Shown: positions 48,832-60,673, counted from the stretch's first letter. The stretch is DNA of 64,000 nt from Hippasteria phrygiana (GCA_037893225.1 JAZGUH010000400.1:496001-560000); one strand, 5' to 3'. Made by a program: numbers and translations. Notes: generated by a model from the letters alone, not told the origin.

Positions 48832-49041
48832 TGGCGGACGGTGTTTCCGAACTGCGGTTTGTTTTCCTAACAGACGACAAAATATTGGAACTTGTAGGCG
48901 ATGCTGACGCTGTTTAGAGACAAATGAAATATGCAGTCAAACGATTAGAGGAATTTGCAAGACACGCAGGAACAATTAAAGCTTTAACTGCTTCGGAACT
49001 GAACCACTTTTTGGCGCGGCTTTATGCGGGACTGAGAAGGT
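48832..49041 (+). pseudogene. Crypton/ZMYM-like N-terminal exon with in-frame stop
   Basis: ATGGCGGACGG begins MADGVSELRF and VFLTDDKILELV; a TAG follows 28 codons. The frame then continues KYAVKRLEEFARHAG and ALTASELNHFLARLYAG before the donor AG|GTAAAC. ELNHFLARLYAGLRR resembles the ELxxxLxxFYxxxRKK segment of Crypton-derived proteins (KIAA1958, ZMYM, QRICH1). Flanks GCCTGAATAAATCC (48381) and GGATTTATTCAGGC (49086) form an inverted pair. A broken, captured first exon is my reading. Confidence 0.45.
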
Positions 49042-49110
49042 AAACGGCACGTTGTACACCAATAAATCCATGCATGCAATCTGTCGGATTTATTCAGGCG
49101 TTGTATAAAA

Positions 49111-49272
49111 CAAATAATGAATGTTACACATTCGTGCAATGGTAAGAATAATTTCATGAGGTGACAGATGGAATGCCCCATTCCACTCGGCTTCGCCTCG
49201 TGGAATGGAACATTCAATCTGTCACCTCATGAAATTATTCTTACCATCGCACTCATAAACATTCATTATTTG
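49111..49272. mobile_element. TIR element CAAATAATGAATG
   Basis: Arms share CAAATAATGAATGTT, GGTAAGAATAATTTCATGAG and GTGACAGAT, around a second small hairpin (CCATTCCACTCGGC/GTGGAATGG). About 160 bp, no ORF. Confidence 0.75.
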
Positions 49273-50235
49273 TATAATAACGAACATCCTCTGGCTCCCA
49301 AATTGATGTATTCAATGCACACCATTACCCACTATAACGAACCACTATAGAGTACCGAAGTGATGACGTCAATCAATGCAATGTTTGGAACCAGAATACA
49401 TTCTAAACTGCATGTGTTTGGAACCAGTTCCCGCGGCAACTGACGTCAGAAGTCTTTTTGGATCCCTTGATGTTTGTTACAATGGCGTCCTACTGTACTT
49501 GTTTATAAACATGAATACCTCTGTTTAATACTGCATGATTTTTACACAAACCAAATGCTATCAAACACAAAAAAGGAAACTTGATGCACACAAATCTTCA
49601 GTAACTTCATCTCAAGCCAAACTTCTGAACTCTACTTTTACAGTTTTTAATTGATTGATGGCAAAAACACATGCTGGTTATAATGGTTTTTTTTAATGGA
49701 GAAAAACGAAAAACAAATCTAAAAATAATTTGCCATCTTTAGGTTTTGGAAAAGAGGTGCCCTGTACAGCAAACGACATCTTTAACGACTGCGACTCCTG
49801 TTGAAAATAAAAATAAAAGAATTAAGTGCTGTGGTCTCTATGTGGGGGGGGGGGGGGAGGAGGATACAAATATATGGAAGTTTATATTGGTTTCCAATGC
49901 ATTCAAACCCTCCTATGCAAACATACACTCTGAGCCATGTTGTATGGGTCAAAATCAGTCAAGTGATTGTTGTGACCCATTGGAATTCTATGCATAGAAC
50001 TTCATTTTTGACCTGTGATGACTGTTTCAGCAACTAGCTACCCGTATGAGAATGATTTGGCACGCTGTGACCAATGGAAAGAGTCAAAACCGGTTGACCA
50101 AATTTGACCTGCCATAGTACTAACCACATAAGTAATCTGACCATTGGTGACTGGTCTGTGTTGAAAGTATAGGCAGGGGGAGGTGGATGTACATTTTTAC
50201 TGATTTTGACCTGTTAAATAGTAGGAGGGTTTTAA

Positions 50236-50449
50236 CCCTTTGCGTACGGAAGACGTCCTATGCCGCAAAAAAACAACAGTGCCACTAGGCCGGATGACGC
50301 CATTTTCCGCTGTTTGTGCAGTTTCAATCCATTGTTGGATTATTGTGTATGTTACGCTTGACTGCACAAACACATTGTGGCCGTTTTGCTTGGCTGCCAG
50401 AGCCGCCGCGACACCTCAACGTCTCCCGTAAAAAAACGTACTCAAGGGG
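50236..50449. mobile_element. TTAA-flanked element (214 bp)
   Basis: TTAA at 50232-50235 and 50450-50453. CCCTTTGCGTACGG to CGTACTCAAGGGG. Same family as 20985-21277 but without the internal duplication. Confidence 0.8.
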
Positions 50450-50533
50450 TTAATAAGTATTGCTGAGGTAGCAGGCAGCAGGCCATTCTTTAAAGATGCT
50501 GTGTGTCCTTTTTGGGAAAAAAAAAAATTAAAT

Positions 50534-50900
50534 TGCTAAATTCGGTCGATTCACAACTCAGTGCACCGCCAGCGGCAAGCCGGGAAAGGCCGATTTCCAA
50601 CTTTCGGGTCGACATCGCGTCTATCGCGTTGGACAGTACAGCAGTATGGATTTCGCGCAAATGCGAGTGGATGAGTTAAAGCAATTTTTGACTAACCGGG
50701 GGAATACCTTGTGCGGGAAAGAAGAGAGGAGTTGACAGATTTAGCGGAGAAGGGGTGAAAGAAGTATGGTCGATGCATTGGCGATACCCACTTCCGGTTT
50801 TGCGATGTCGACTTTCCCCCATGATGCACTGCGTAATTTGGCCTCTCCCCGGCTTGCCGCTGGCGGCGCACTGAGTTGTGAATTGACCGAATTGTTAGCA
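50534..50900. mobile_element. TIR element carrying a SAP-domain first exon
   Basis: About 50-bp ends (TGCTAAATTCGGTCGATTCA and its near-complement, including CCGCCAGCGGCAAGCCGGG). Inside, plus strand ATG 50646 encodes MDFAQMRVDELKQFLTNRG, then a short frame change to REELTDLAEKG. This is the pattern of a SAP DNA-binding helix pair. No transposase. Confidence 0.65.
50646..50741 (+). pseudogene. SAP-domain N-terminal fragment, frameshifted
   Basis: MRVDELKQFLTNRG followed, after a shift near 50705, by GKRREELTDLAEKG and a stop. SAP starts of this kind are common in invertebrate transposon-encoded and YqaJ-linked proteins. Too short and broken to function. Confidence 0.45.
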
Positions 50901-51287
50901 TTATACACAATTGTGATTTGGACTTCTGACCTATCAGTCTAAAATGGAATAGGCTTCTTGTGAATACTTAAAACAATCAACAAATGGAATCTCAAGTTGA
51001 TATGCTCAGAATTTCTCAAGTTATAGCTACTCTTTTAGCCACTGTGACCCTTAACCCTTTCATTACCAATGTCGAGTTTACTTGACAAGTAAAACCACAC
51101 ACAAAGCAGCCAAACAACAGTTATGATCACCATATTTCCATAAACTGTCGTGTTTGTGGTTGTTTTTGCTGTCCATACTTCATCCTCATACCAACGGAAA
51201 GAGCCTTTTCAGATCTTTCTAAATGGTCATGTCAAATTTATGTGTCGCCATTACAATATTTTGAGAAAACCGTATCTGAAGTTTCTT

Positions 51288-51545
51288 CATTTTGAAAGTG
51301 AACAAAGAAACTGGCAAGACCGGGATTCGAATCTGCGACCTCCGGAATACCGTACCAGCGCTCTACCAACTGAGCTATCTTGCCCTATGTTGGCGGTCTC
51401 CCAAATTGTCAGTATCTTTGTTCGGGTGGGCGCTAGTCAGAAGTCATAAACCCAGAATGCCGTGTAGCCAGGGATCACACCCAATTTTACGATACAACCT
51501 GGGAAGCAACATTGTGGGGATCACTCAATGAGGATACGACTTAAA
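51288..51545 (-). mobile_element. tRNA-derived SINE, single unit
   Basis: The minus tRNA-like 73-mer is 51312-51384. The adjoining GGCGGTCTCCCAAATTGTCA and GTGGGCGCTAGTCAGAAGTC form the core shared with 4026-4484. Here it continues past the core instead of meeting an inverted second unit. Confidence 0.65.
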
Positions 51546-52555
51546 GTTATAATTCGTCAAACAATCCACAAGGGAAACTAAAAAGGTATTCAAAGTTTCT
51601 TGCAGTCATTTGTATGGAGTGCCATTTGTTCGTGTGACAAACAAATTTCCCGTTTGGTAAAGCGGACCAGAAGAGAACTTTGCTATTTTAGCAGCTATGA
51701 CTTTCAATTTTACTAGGGCTGTTCATTTATTAATAATTAGGTATTCGATAATTCAAAACTAGATTTGACTGAATATTCGAATCTCGCCGATCAAGTTTTT
51801 CACAAGTTGCACGCAAAGCATGCCGGTGTTTTACGTACGGCAATCGATATTATAAACTGCCCAATCGACATTATTTTGCATGCGCCTTGTATAAAGGTCA
51901 TTACGGGACGTATAACATGAAACTAAACGCCAGCCTGCTTTTTTGTCGGGTATTTTTTTTTTACAGTCGGGAATAATAACCTCCGTCCACACAAAGTTAC
52001 CGGGGAAAAAAATGTTGCAATTGATACTGCTAAGCGCCGTAAATTTTCTACTAAAATTGCATCAGAGTCGTTTCTGTACGAGCATGAATATTTTTTTGTT
52101 AATATTCAAACCGGCGAAAAGGTATTCGAATATTCGGTATAACCCTATTTTACACCATATGAAAGTCATTTTCATGAAACAAACTGTGCACACGACATTT
52201 TCCATTTTAATCATCTCTTGAGGGTGAAATCTTTGGTTGTTTTTCTGCTTGAGTTGTTCATGCTTGACTGAACAAAGAATGTGGTACTGGGGCAAGATAA
52301 GCCAATAAACAATGTGGTAAGGAAAGGGTTAAACTTTGACCCATCAGTCCCAAATGCAATAGGTGTCCTCTGAATACTGAAACTTATCCCCCACCCAAAA
52401 AAAAATCGAAGTTGGTTGAAGTTGCAGTGACAAGTTTTTTCTGGACCCAAACACACCCATCCCCCCCCCCCCCCCCCCCCATCCCCCATGACGGACAAGG
52501 CAGAAGCACTACGCACCTTCGACTTTGTCGGCTGGGCATACAGGCTTGAAACTTT

Positions 52556-53149
52556 AAAAAGGTAGTGTACATGATCGGTCATTGTTGCAATCTTCAGAAA
52601 TGGGCGGATTTGGGGGGTTTAGTATTTTATAGGATATATCGTTTCACTGACCTGTTCAAAGTTTTGCGTTCTTGGATATAAAAAAAAAAACGAAAAAAAC
52701 GAGAGAAAACCTGCGTTCGTTTTCAAACATCGGGCAGCAGTTAACTGGATTTGTTATGGCGCCCTCTTGTGAAATAAGCCCAATTTTTGTAAACGGGATC
52801 GTTTTCAATTGGTCACATAACTAGACCGAGCCGACTGGTTACAACCCAGGCGCTTCGGTCCACTATGCATACGTCATGTATATACACACACACGTACTAT
52901 AATTGCAACCTTGCGCCCGTTTTCGGATTGTTAACCCATTTCAGACACAAGGCAGACTAACTACATTCAGTCAATAGAGGGCAGTATTAAAAATAATTAT
53001 GACAAATTATAATTTTTCTTGAAAATGATAGCACACCTAGTGCCATCATTTCACAGGATGATTAAGACTGCTATTAACTTAGTCTTGTCGGGTATTTCGT
53101 AATTCAGTTTAACAAAAAATGGGAGGATGACCAATCGGGTACACTACCC
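52556..53149. mobile_element. Copy of the 6112-6612 family
   Basis: Ends AAGGTAGTGTAC and GGTACACTACCC, with TTAA at 53150-53153 on the right. Shares GATTTGGGGGGTTTAGTATT and GACCTGTTCAAAGTTTTG with the first copy. Confidence 0.65.
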
Positions 53150-53279
53150 TTAAGTCCCGAATCAGGACTAGGACTTTTAATATGAGAATAAGTGCATCAA
53201 GTGCCCTTGTTTGGAACAAATTAAACTCATTTTAATTCAAAACGCGACTCGATCCTTTCAGATTGGTGAGCCTTCCTAC

Positions 53280-53330
53280 CTTGAAAAGGAGCGGGAACGG
53301 GATCTGCTGAAGGATCTTCGTCGGCGTCTC
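53280..53330 (-). CDS. SRSF10-like 51-bp RS micro-exon
   Basis: Acceptor CTTCCACCAG, donor CAAG|GTAGGA, phase 2 in and out. Encodes RRRRRRSFSRSRSRSFSR across its junctions. In-frame length (51) makes it a natural cassette exon. Confidence 0.75.
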
Positions 53331-54801
53331 CTGGTGGAAGGATTAAACACAAAAATAATATAACATCCACAAGTGTAGGTGGTTTGCGGTAACACCACAT
53401 GAAATTGATCCCTGTGTGGTTCTGAGAAGAACCTGTTTGTTTAAACTCGACGTTTCAAACAGTATGCTCTGTTCATCAGGAGATGTAGGTCTTGGTTTAA
53501 TACCAAATGTTATAAAATCCAGATTTATATCCCAGCACTAGAGCACACCTCTGTGGATTAAAATCAACACGATTGTTTCACCTTTTCTCAGGGGAGCGAC
53601 TGCGAGAATGGCTCCTTGTGCGGGAGCGACGGTTGCGGTAAGGACTTTTGCTCCTTGAGCGGCGGGAAGGGCTACGACTGCGTGAACGCCTGCCGTAGTC
53701 GGGACTTCGGCTGTTGGAGTGACGGCGCCGTTTGTAGAGATCCCTTCCTCTCATCTGACCAGGCGCTGTGACAATAGAAGATAGAGACAAATTGCATTAT
53801 TTGCAAATTGGGTTGATGTCGGACTTACAGTTTTGTTTAGACAAGTGTTTTACACTAAACATAAATTTCATCTCCACAGGATCAGTCAAGTACATGTATA
53901 CAGAAATTCCATAAATTTGGGGTCCAAAAACTGACATTTTTTGTTTTCTCTGTTACATAGTGACATGTATGAGATTTTAAAATTCAGGACATCCTTTAAT
54001 GCCTTTTATCTCAAGAGTGATTGTGTAAAGCAAAGTACCCGCCAAAGTACAAGCATAGTGTGAAGTCATTTTTAATGATACTTGATGGGAAATTACATAG
54101 GTCAGGTGTAACACGGACACCAAACAAAAAGTCACACCTTTCGACCCCAAACTTATGGAAAGACCCATGTATAAAACCAAACTGATGTCACCGAATCAGT
54201 ATATTGCACCCTGAGATCTCTTTAAAATGATGTCAATTCAGCAGATCGGGTCACGGACTACCGAGCATAAGATGTCTACGCAAAACCAGTAACAGAAGGT
54301 CCGTGTGCAGGTTTGCGTACGATTGAGAAATGCGGACCAGTGATCAGTGATGGTGAACACACACCTACATGCAGGTTACCTTCATACAAAATGCTCTCAA
54401 TTCAGTCTCTGCAGAATGCAGATACCTTTTAAATTTACTTTCCAAGAATTTGTTTGCGAACGAGTCATTTCATGGACTAGAAGTACAACGTTCAAATATA
54501 GATTTCCAACAGTAGGTAAAAAAAAAACGGCTCCTCAAAAAATTAAGTCTGCATTTTCAATCCATTGTTGGATTATTGTGTATGTTACGCTTGGCTGCAC
54601 AAGCCGGCATGGCACCCTGGCGCCTCATTATAACACTCGTAATCATGGGGTTAAACATTTGATTTTTCAAATGAATTTTGAATTATTCACTTACTTTTCC
54701 GGTCCCCCTCCGCAAACTGAATGTCCAGCTCCCGGTTGAAGAATCGAGAGCGATCCAACGCATACATGGCTTCCTCGGCGTCACGTACATACTCAAATGT
54801 G
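53280..54801 (-). CDS. SRSF10/SRSF12-like SR splicing factor, partial (3 exons)
   Basis: Exons on the minus strand: 54801-54695, 53765-53582 and 53330-53280, with matching phases (1, then 2). The RRM end reads VRDAEEAMYALDR and ELDIQFAEGDRKTPGQM, close to SRSF10 (VRDAEDALxxLDR, IQFAQGDRKTPNQM). An RS domain follows (RRSRSRSPSRRSRSKSP, RSRTRSHSRSRSPEKR and a run of six Arg, then SFSRSRSRSFSR). The protein would bind exonic RNA and contact spliceosomal proteins through phosphorylated RS repeats. Exons for the RRM start and for the tail were not found in the window. The RS exons are short and separate. Confidence 0.85.
53381..53520 (-). mobile_element. GGTTTGCGGTAACACC family, copy C, in SRSF10-like intron
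   Basis: GGTTTGCGGTAACACC followed by GGTTCTGAGAAGAACC and the best hammerhead-like block of the family. Extent approximate. Confidence 0.6.
53446..53482 (-). ncRNA. Hammerhead ribozyme-like motif
   Basis: Minus strand: CTC, CTGATGA, stem-loop ACAG-AGCATA-CTGT, TT, GAAACGTC, GAG. The CUGANGA core, the GAAA core, a GUC cleavage triplet and a short stem I (CTC/GAG) occur in the right order. Stem II has a two-base bulge and stem III is minimal, as in dimer-active retroelement hammerheads. Confidence 0.45.
53582..53765 (-). CDS. SRSF10-like exon, linker and RS domain
   Basis: Acceptor TTGTCACAG. Completes DRKTPGQMRGRDLYKRRRH and runs through SRSPDYGRRSRSRSP to RSRSPEKR. Donor AAAAG|GTGAAA (weak). 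Phase 1 in and 2 out. Confidence 0.85.
54549..54650 (+). mobile_element. TTAA element, truncated copy
   Basis: CAATCCATTGTTGGATTATT and AATCATGGGG followed by TTAA (54651-54654), family of 50236-50449. Left end lost. Sits just downstream of the SRSF10-like RRM exon. Confidence 0.7.
54695..54801 (-). CDS. SRSF10-like exon, end of RRM
   Basis: FEYVRDAEEAMYALDR and FFNRELDIQFAEGDRK. Donor AAAA|GTAAGT, phase 1. Two acceptors fit (GGCAG before 54801 or CCAG before 54805); the first best matches family spacing. Confidence 0.85.
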
Positions 54802-55124
54802 CTGCCTGGTGTGTTAAGGATTAATGTACAGAGGAGAACAAACAGACTGACAGGTGCAGAGGTAGACAAACAGATCAAAAGCACAGGAATGGAAAGACCT
54901 ACTGAAAGATTGACAGGCAAGTAAGCCAGAAATAGAGTAAGGGCTTGTTTCGAGCAGGTCTGAATTCTGAAAGCAAACACACGAGTCCCTCAGAAATGTC
55001 CGTATTTTGTCAGAATGATATTGGAAAGGTGGATTTTGAACAGGATTTCGGCTGGTTAGTCTGCCAACATTTGTGAACTCAATGTTGTGTCATGTGCTTA
55101 TACATGTACAACTCTGAACACAGA

Positions 55125-55194
55125 TGGATGGTTATTTTCCAAGACTGTGCTGTTTCTGACTAATTTGGGTGGGGTATTAAAGTAAAATCTTTCC
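55125..55194 (-). mobile_element. hAT-like MITE, right-end fragment
   Basis: GGTTATTTTCCAAGACTGTG through GGTATTAAAGTAAAATCTTT, matching one arm of 61883-62272. Confidence 0.65.
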
Positions 55195-57299
55195 TTCCTT
55201 AGTTTGTCCATGGAGCTATAAAAAGGATATAGCTCCATGGGTTGTCTATATCCAATAACTGTATGAGCGCCATTGATTGGATACTGAGGTCATATTTTTA
55301 AGCATTTTTTTGGTCATTACTTGGTTATATTTTTAATTTGTTGGAAAGTTAAACGCCTTCTTGATTTTCACAAAACTACTTTACTGCAGTTCGTTAGTTT
55401 AGAACCCTCAGAAAAATTTAATAGTTGTATAAAATACATAGTGATGTGCGCCAAAGTCCCATGTTTTCATAAAATCTACCCGGGGATGGTCAACTTGTAT
55501 GCTCTATGGAGCAGATTCAAGTGCCAAAACTGAAATAACTAGGCAATACCAGAGCCGAGTTTCTGTTCATCCAAATAAAGGTCAACATTAACAGTACTGC
55601 CCTTTTGAAAAAGGACACCAGCTTTGGAAACGACTGTTAGAAATGAATTGATCCACTATCAAAATTGATCCATTTTCAAATCTTAATTTTGGTCCAAAAA
55701 AATAACCTTCAAGTATTTTGTAAGGTCTCTGCTGTATTCAACAATACCCAACTGCTGTTTAAGCCCGAGGTATGCCGAATACAAGATCCAGTGTTCAGCT
55801 GGTACAAAAGATCTTCTCAAGCTGCTCAGATCGATGAGATATAACAGAAACTTGAGAGAAAATCAATGTCATTATGTATGAACCACTATGGAGAAAACAA
55901 TATTCAAATTGTGTACCCCCCACAAAATTGACATTTTTGAAGGACACCAAACATAGCACAACAAACGGACTGACAATTTAACAAAATAAAGTACAAAGAG
56001 TACAGACAGACAGACGGCAAGAAGACAGAAAAACAAAAACATGGGATAAAACTGACAAATAAGGTAAGGTAACACTTTATGGGCTCCGTGCGCTACCAAA
56101 AGAGGGCGCTGTCCACATAGCAACCGCACTTCCATGGGGAGTACAACGCTGGTATTACGCACTGCGCTCCTCGTTCATTTGATACTCGTATACCAGTGGG
56201 ATTGCTTTGTCTGTTTGCCGACTCTCGATAATTGCTTTTTCAATAAGAATATCATAGCGGGAACCAGAAACTTAAATTGAAGTCAGATAAGATGGCGTCG
56301 ATATTGACCACCCAACTCACCTTCTCTTTCCGCTGAGGGGGTAGTTGTGCACGGAGCCCATAAGGAACCAGAAAATGAAAATGAACCACCTGACCACGAG
56401 ATCAACCCTAACCATCCCAAATCCACCAAAATCCAACACCGTGCTGCGTTGTATTTTGATGGGTTCAGGACTGCAGAGCCTTGGCACCATTACTTTACAT
56501 GGAGCTATGATGCCCCATTTTGTCCAAGTACAAAGAATGTGCCATACATGTACGTATACTGCAAAGTGTAGGATTTTGACAGGATGAGGATACTTTCCCA
56601 GTAAAAGTGCCACAGGGGTTAGGGTTAATTAATGCATATTAACAAGAAAAATGCTTAACTAGGCATGCGGAGACAGACAAGCTATGACGAGGGGAAAATA
56701 GGGGTGGAGGCTACTTAGGCGAACTCCAGAAAAAAAACCTAGTTCATGGAGTTTCTTAGCAAAAATATTCCCAAACAAATGTTCTTGCTATTAAGCAAAG
56801 ATAGTCCGAGAACCAGTCACTGGCAGTATGAATTGCATGCAGGTTTAGCTGGTAACCTATTTTGCTATTAACCAAAACTTTTCTGCACTCCGCAAAGACA
56901 CGCCCAGCAGCTCAATGAAATTAGACATTGATTGTGAAGGTTCCCCGAAAACCACAGCATTGGGCTTTTTTTTATATCTGGGTCCATAAGCATGCAAATT
57001 TTGATAATTTCTTTGGTATCTATTGAAGATTTATCCTTTATTTTAGACCTGGACCCAGGAAAACTAAAAGTGGTAGGGCTGGCAACCTAAAATGTGGCAA
57101 CCTCAAAATGTGGCCAACCCCACCACCTCTGTTGTAGCCAGGCGACTTCCATTCACAAAAAAATTAATTTGATCATTCAGAATATCGGGAGGGTCAATGT
57201 ACAATACTTAAAACCTATCCTATCAGTTTAATCGTATCATGAGACGGTTAGTTACCATTAATAGACCAGAGAAGCATCATTACCTATTTAACTATTAAA
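55195..57299. other. SRSF10-like upstream region, mostly unassigned
   Basis: 56087-56362 is bounded by TTATGGGCTCCGTGC and its complement, a probable short TIR element. 56790-56935 is a decayed GGGCCCAATTTC-type MITE. The missing RRM exons were sought here and not found. Confidence 0.4.
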
Positions 57300-57441
57300 C
57301 CCTAACCCTCCAGGGTATTTTGGCTAGAAACCCTGCCAGACGCATCAGATTGCATACTTTGTCACATTGACTTGTGTGCCGAGTGCAGCAAGGTCCAGCT
57401 GTCAGGACAGATGCACTGTGTTGCGTCTGGAAGGGTTAGGG
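57300..57441. mobile_element. 142-bp element with CCCTAACCCT ends, copy 2
   Basis: Flanked by ATTAAA and TTTTAAT. Interior identical to copies 1 and 3 except scattered substitutions. Confidence 0.85.
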
Positions 57442-57539
57442 TTTTAATGTGAAATACAGTAACTTCAGACATGAAGTTTGCCACAACGCCATGCACATAT
57501 CAAGGCCAAAAATAAACTACAAATTGGAAAGATGAAATT

Positions 57540-58400
57540 TTGAGTGGGAGGATACTACAATACCTCAATCTTGACTTGTCGCTAAGAGAAGGCGCGATGC
57601 CTTGTGTGCATTTAAATGGGCTGTACTGGTTCTTTGATTCTTGGAATGGCTCGACTTGCAACAGTGCGAGAAGGTCTTGGCTTTCTGGGAAGCTGTACAA
57701 TATCTTGGCCCCTCAGAGGAGATTTGGCTTAGGTTTGACCCATCTGTCAGTCACCGGTCAACTTGATTTGGCCCAACCGTCACTAGGTGATTTTTTTTAT
57801 AAGAAGCTTGGCTCCACACAACTTGCTATACACACCCGTACATCATCCATAACTTGGCTTGAGTGAGACAGCAACATTTTGTTTCCACAGCACAGACTTG
57901 ACTTGTTGCCAAAGACCAAACTTGGTCATCACTCTTGACTCTGGTAGACACAATCTTGTCACACTGTGGTCTTGCGTGGTTTCCCAGCCGAACCCCAGAT
58001 GCACAAATACGACACGCTTTCCTACTTCACTCATGCAATGCTTTGCAGTGACAACCTTTCTGGGAAATTCTTGCATCGAATATGCCTGGTCCTTCTTTTG
58101 GTCTTGAAATGATTCATGTATTAACTTACGGCAATAATCTTGCTTGATTCTTGAATCTTGTACTGACCCACACTGTGTCAGGACTTGAAACCCTTGCTTG
58201 ATACTTGGAAATTCTTGAATCGAAACGCTGCAATCTTGCTTTGGTCTCGAAAGAACTCGGGTCTAAAATACGGCATAAATCTTGGTTGATTCTTGAAATC
58301 CTGTACGGACCCATGCCTTGTCTTGACTGGAAAACCCTTGCTTCTCTTTAGTACCAACTTGTCCTTCTGGCACAGTAATATGTGAAGTGGAATGGAAGTC
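57540..58400 (-). repeat. Degenerate tandem array rich in CAAGATTCAAG
   Basis: Units of about 135 bp with CTTGATTCTTGAATCTTG, GTACGGACCCATGCC and ACTTGAAACCCTTGC are clear at 58128-58345. Weaker versions run back to 57540. Short ORFs in it are not credible genes. Confidence 0.5.
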
Positions 58401-59246
58401 GGCCAAGCACTGTTGGGAAACATTTTCTTTTATGAAATATTTAATTTTCAACTTTTCTGGAATTCTTTCCTATTAGGTCCGACTTTTCAAAATTTTCTTT
58501 TTGGGTGGTATAAATCTGTGAGCAATGGGAAAATGTGCGCATCATTTTTTAAATGTTGTCATACATTTTTTGTGATGCCACTACCCACTAAAATGACAAT
58601 CCATATTTTGTTACTAATTGCAAAAATTGTGAGGTCCTTCCATTACCACTCCACATATTCCATGCCATCTTTTAAAGCCATCGTTGAATAACGAGTGCTG
58701 CAGTGTCTCCCTGCAGCCAACGCATATATCGAGACTTGCGTACACGTAGTGAGGGTCATGTGACTTGACTACTTGTACCCACGATCCCTTGTCTTTGGGC
58801 TTGTGCTCTAAAAGTGTATGAGCGAGACAAAAATAGAAAAAAACACATTAGCACTGGGAAAACAAGACAGAAACGATGTCAACAATGGAGTCGCCAGGCA
58901 CAAAGGGAAATTGAGGGAATATTTTCAGTATCATTACTACAAAATAGATGTATCAGGTTAAAAAGGCCAAAGTTTTTGAACACAGTATTCACCGACATTA
59001 CCTGATCAGTGAGTGATGTATTGAAAATCATTATCCTACATTATCTCAACTTGAATCTTGTTAATAGAGACCCAATTTCACGGCTTGGCTTGTAGATGCT
59101 TTCAACAAAGCTTGAAATCTTCAGCTTGACATTAGGATACTTCAAAAACAGGAAACTGATTTAGATTGTTCATGATCACTGGGTTTGTACAGACTTTTTG
59201 CACTTGCCCTGTGACCACAAAATGGCCGGCTCCGAGTTCTGACCAG
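58401..59246. other. Intergenic, no feature recognised
   Basis: Nothing beyond short ORFs. Confidence 0.4.
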
Positions 59247-59893
59247 AGGCTTGGGCGACACCATGCAGGAGTCGACTCTACCCGACTCAACATTGGAATC
59301 AGAATCGCGATTTTTTTTAAGGAGTCGACTCCATGAAGTAGCCAATTTCTGCTTCCTTGGAGTCGATTCCAGGATCCACCTGACAATTCTGAAACTCGCC
59401 AATTCCCCGAAATGGCCGCATACAGCAATTCACACAGCTAGCTGTTTCGTCCATTAAAACCCTAACCCTCCAGGGTTTTTTGGCTAGAAACCCTGCCAGA
59501 CGCATCAGATTGCATACTTTGTCACATTGACTTGTGTGCAGAGTGCAGCAAAGTGGAGCTGTCTCCACAGATGCACTGTGCTGCGTCTGGCAGGGTTAGG
59601 GTTAACCTTCCTGTTCTCAGGGCCAAAATCGACCCAGCTGCTGAACAGATCAAAACCTATCAAATGACAGGTTGAAACACACAAACTGTGAGAGTTGGTG
59701 TTAAGAATTTTTGATAGGCTGTGATAGTTATAAGTATAGGAGGGCTAATTAATCAATCATGACGCCGCGCTGATTCAAAGGAACCATCCTAAACACCCAA
59801 GTTGTGCAAAATGTATGGAGTCGCTTTTATTCAGAATTGCGATTCCTGGCCAGTCGGAATAGACTCCAAAAAATGTTACTGTCGCACAAGCCT
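59247..59893. mobile_element. TIR element AGGCTTGxGCGACA with a nested insertion
   Basis: Ends AGGCTTGGGCGACA and TGTCGCACAAGCCT, with GGAGTCGACTCC-type motifs inside both halves. The 142-bp element at 59460-59601 is inserted in it. Confidence 0.65.
59460..59601. mobile_element. 142-bp element with CCCTAACCCT ends, copy 3
   Basis: Right flank is TTAA; left flank is TTAAAA. Same length as the other two copies. Confidence 0.85.
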
Positions 59894-60673
59894 TATATAC
59901 AGCCATGAAATTGGGCCCCACGGTGCACAGTATGGACAAAATCGGTCAGGCTGGCCTGCACAAGGATATTGTACGTAACAAAAGCCCCTCGCCTCTCGAG
60001 TGTAGTGGTCCAATGGTATGTACACATCCATTACGGGGCCGTACTTTGAAAAGGCCTGGCGGATATCCTCGGGCCTGTGGAAGAGGTATATATGTACAAC
60101 AAACTCAGGAGGTTGTTAAAAGATTCAACGAGGAAGGCAACACTAAATTTACATCCCAGGTGTAGGCCCCCTCCAACTCAAACACACCGAAAAAATGTCA
60201 AGACCAATAATGCTACCCACACACTTACACTGCGGCCCCCATATTCCCAACTGAAGAGTAATTGCAAAATATCCTGCCACCCGAAAGTACACCACTATAA
60301 AATACGCAAATACGGAATGGGGAAAGTCGGGGAGGGCAAAAGAGGGCACCATTTAAAACAATCCTCAGAGGAACAAATCGGACTTATGAGTTACGTAAAT
60401 CGAGTGGGGAAGATCGGGAAAAGTCTAAAGTACATGTGTAGGTTCCCCGAGGTGGATACGCGGATACGGAGCAGGAGAGAGGTCTACTGAGGGCAATCAA
60501 CCCAGACCACGTATCGCGTATCCAGATACGAGGTGGGATAGGTATTCTTCAATTCTCACGGTCGGACATCCGGGAACTTCGCTTTAACTTTGTACAGAGA
60601 TCAATGGGTTGCTATGCGGCGCGGAGGGGAAACATGCACCATGTGCACACGTGCCATGTATAAATTAATGTGA

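Noticed and set aside
52384..52582. Further downstream exon of the SRSF10-like gene (SRQSRR / PTKSKVRSAS readings)
   Set aside because: No good acceptor-donor pair, runs into a C/G tract, and the peptide is not RS-like in one consistent frame.
56317..56613. Small first exon GSVHNYPLSGKRR with donor GTGAGT
   Set aside because: Lies at the end of an inverted pair (56087 and 56348), not matching the missing RRM start.
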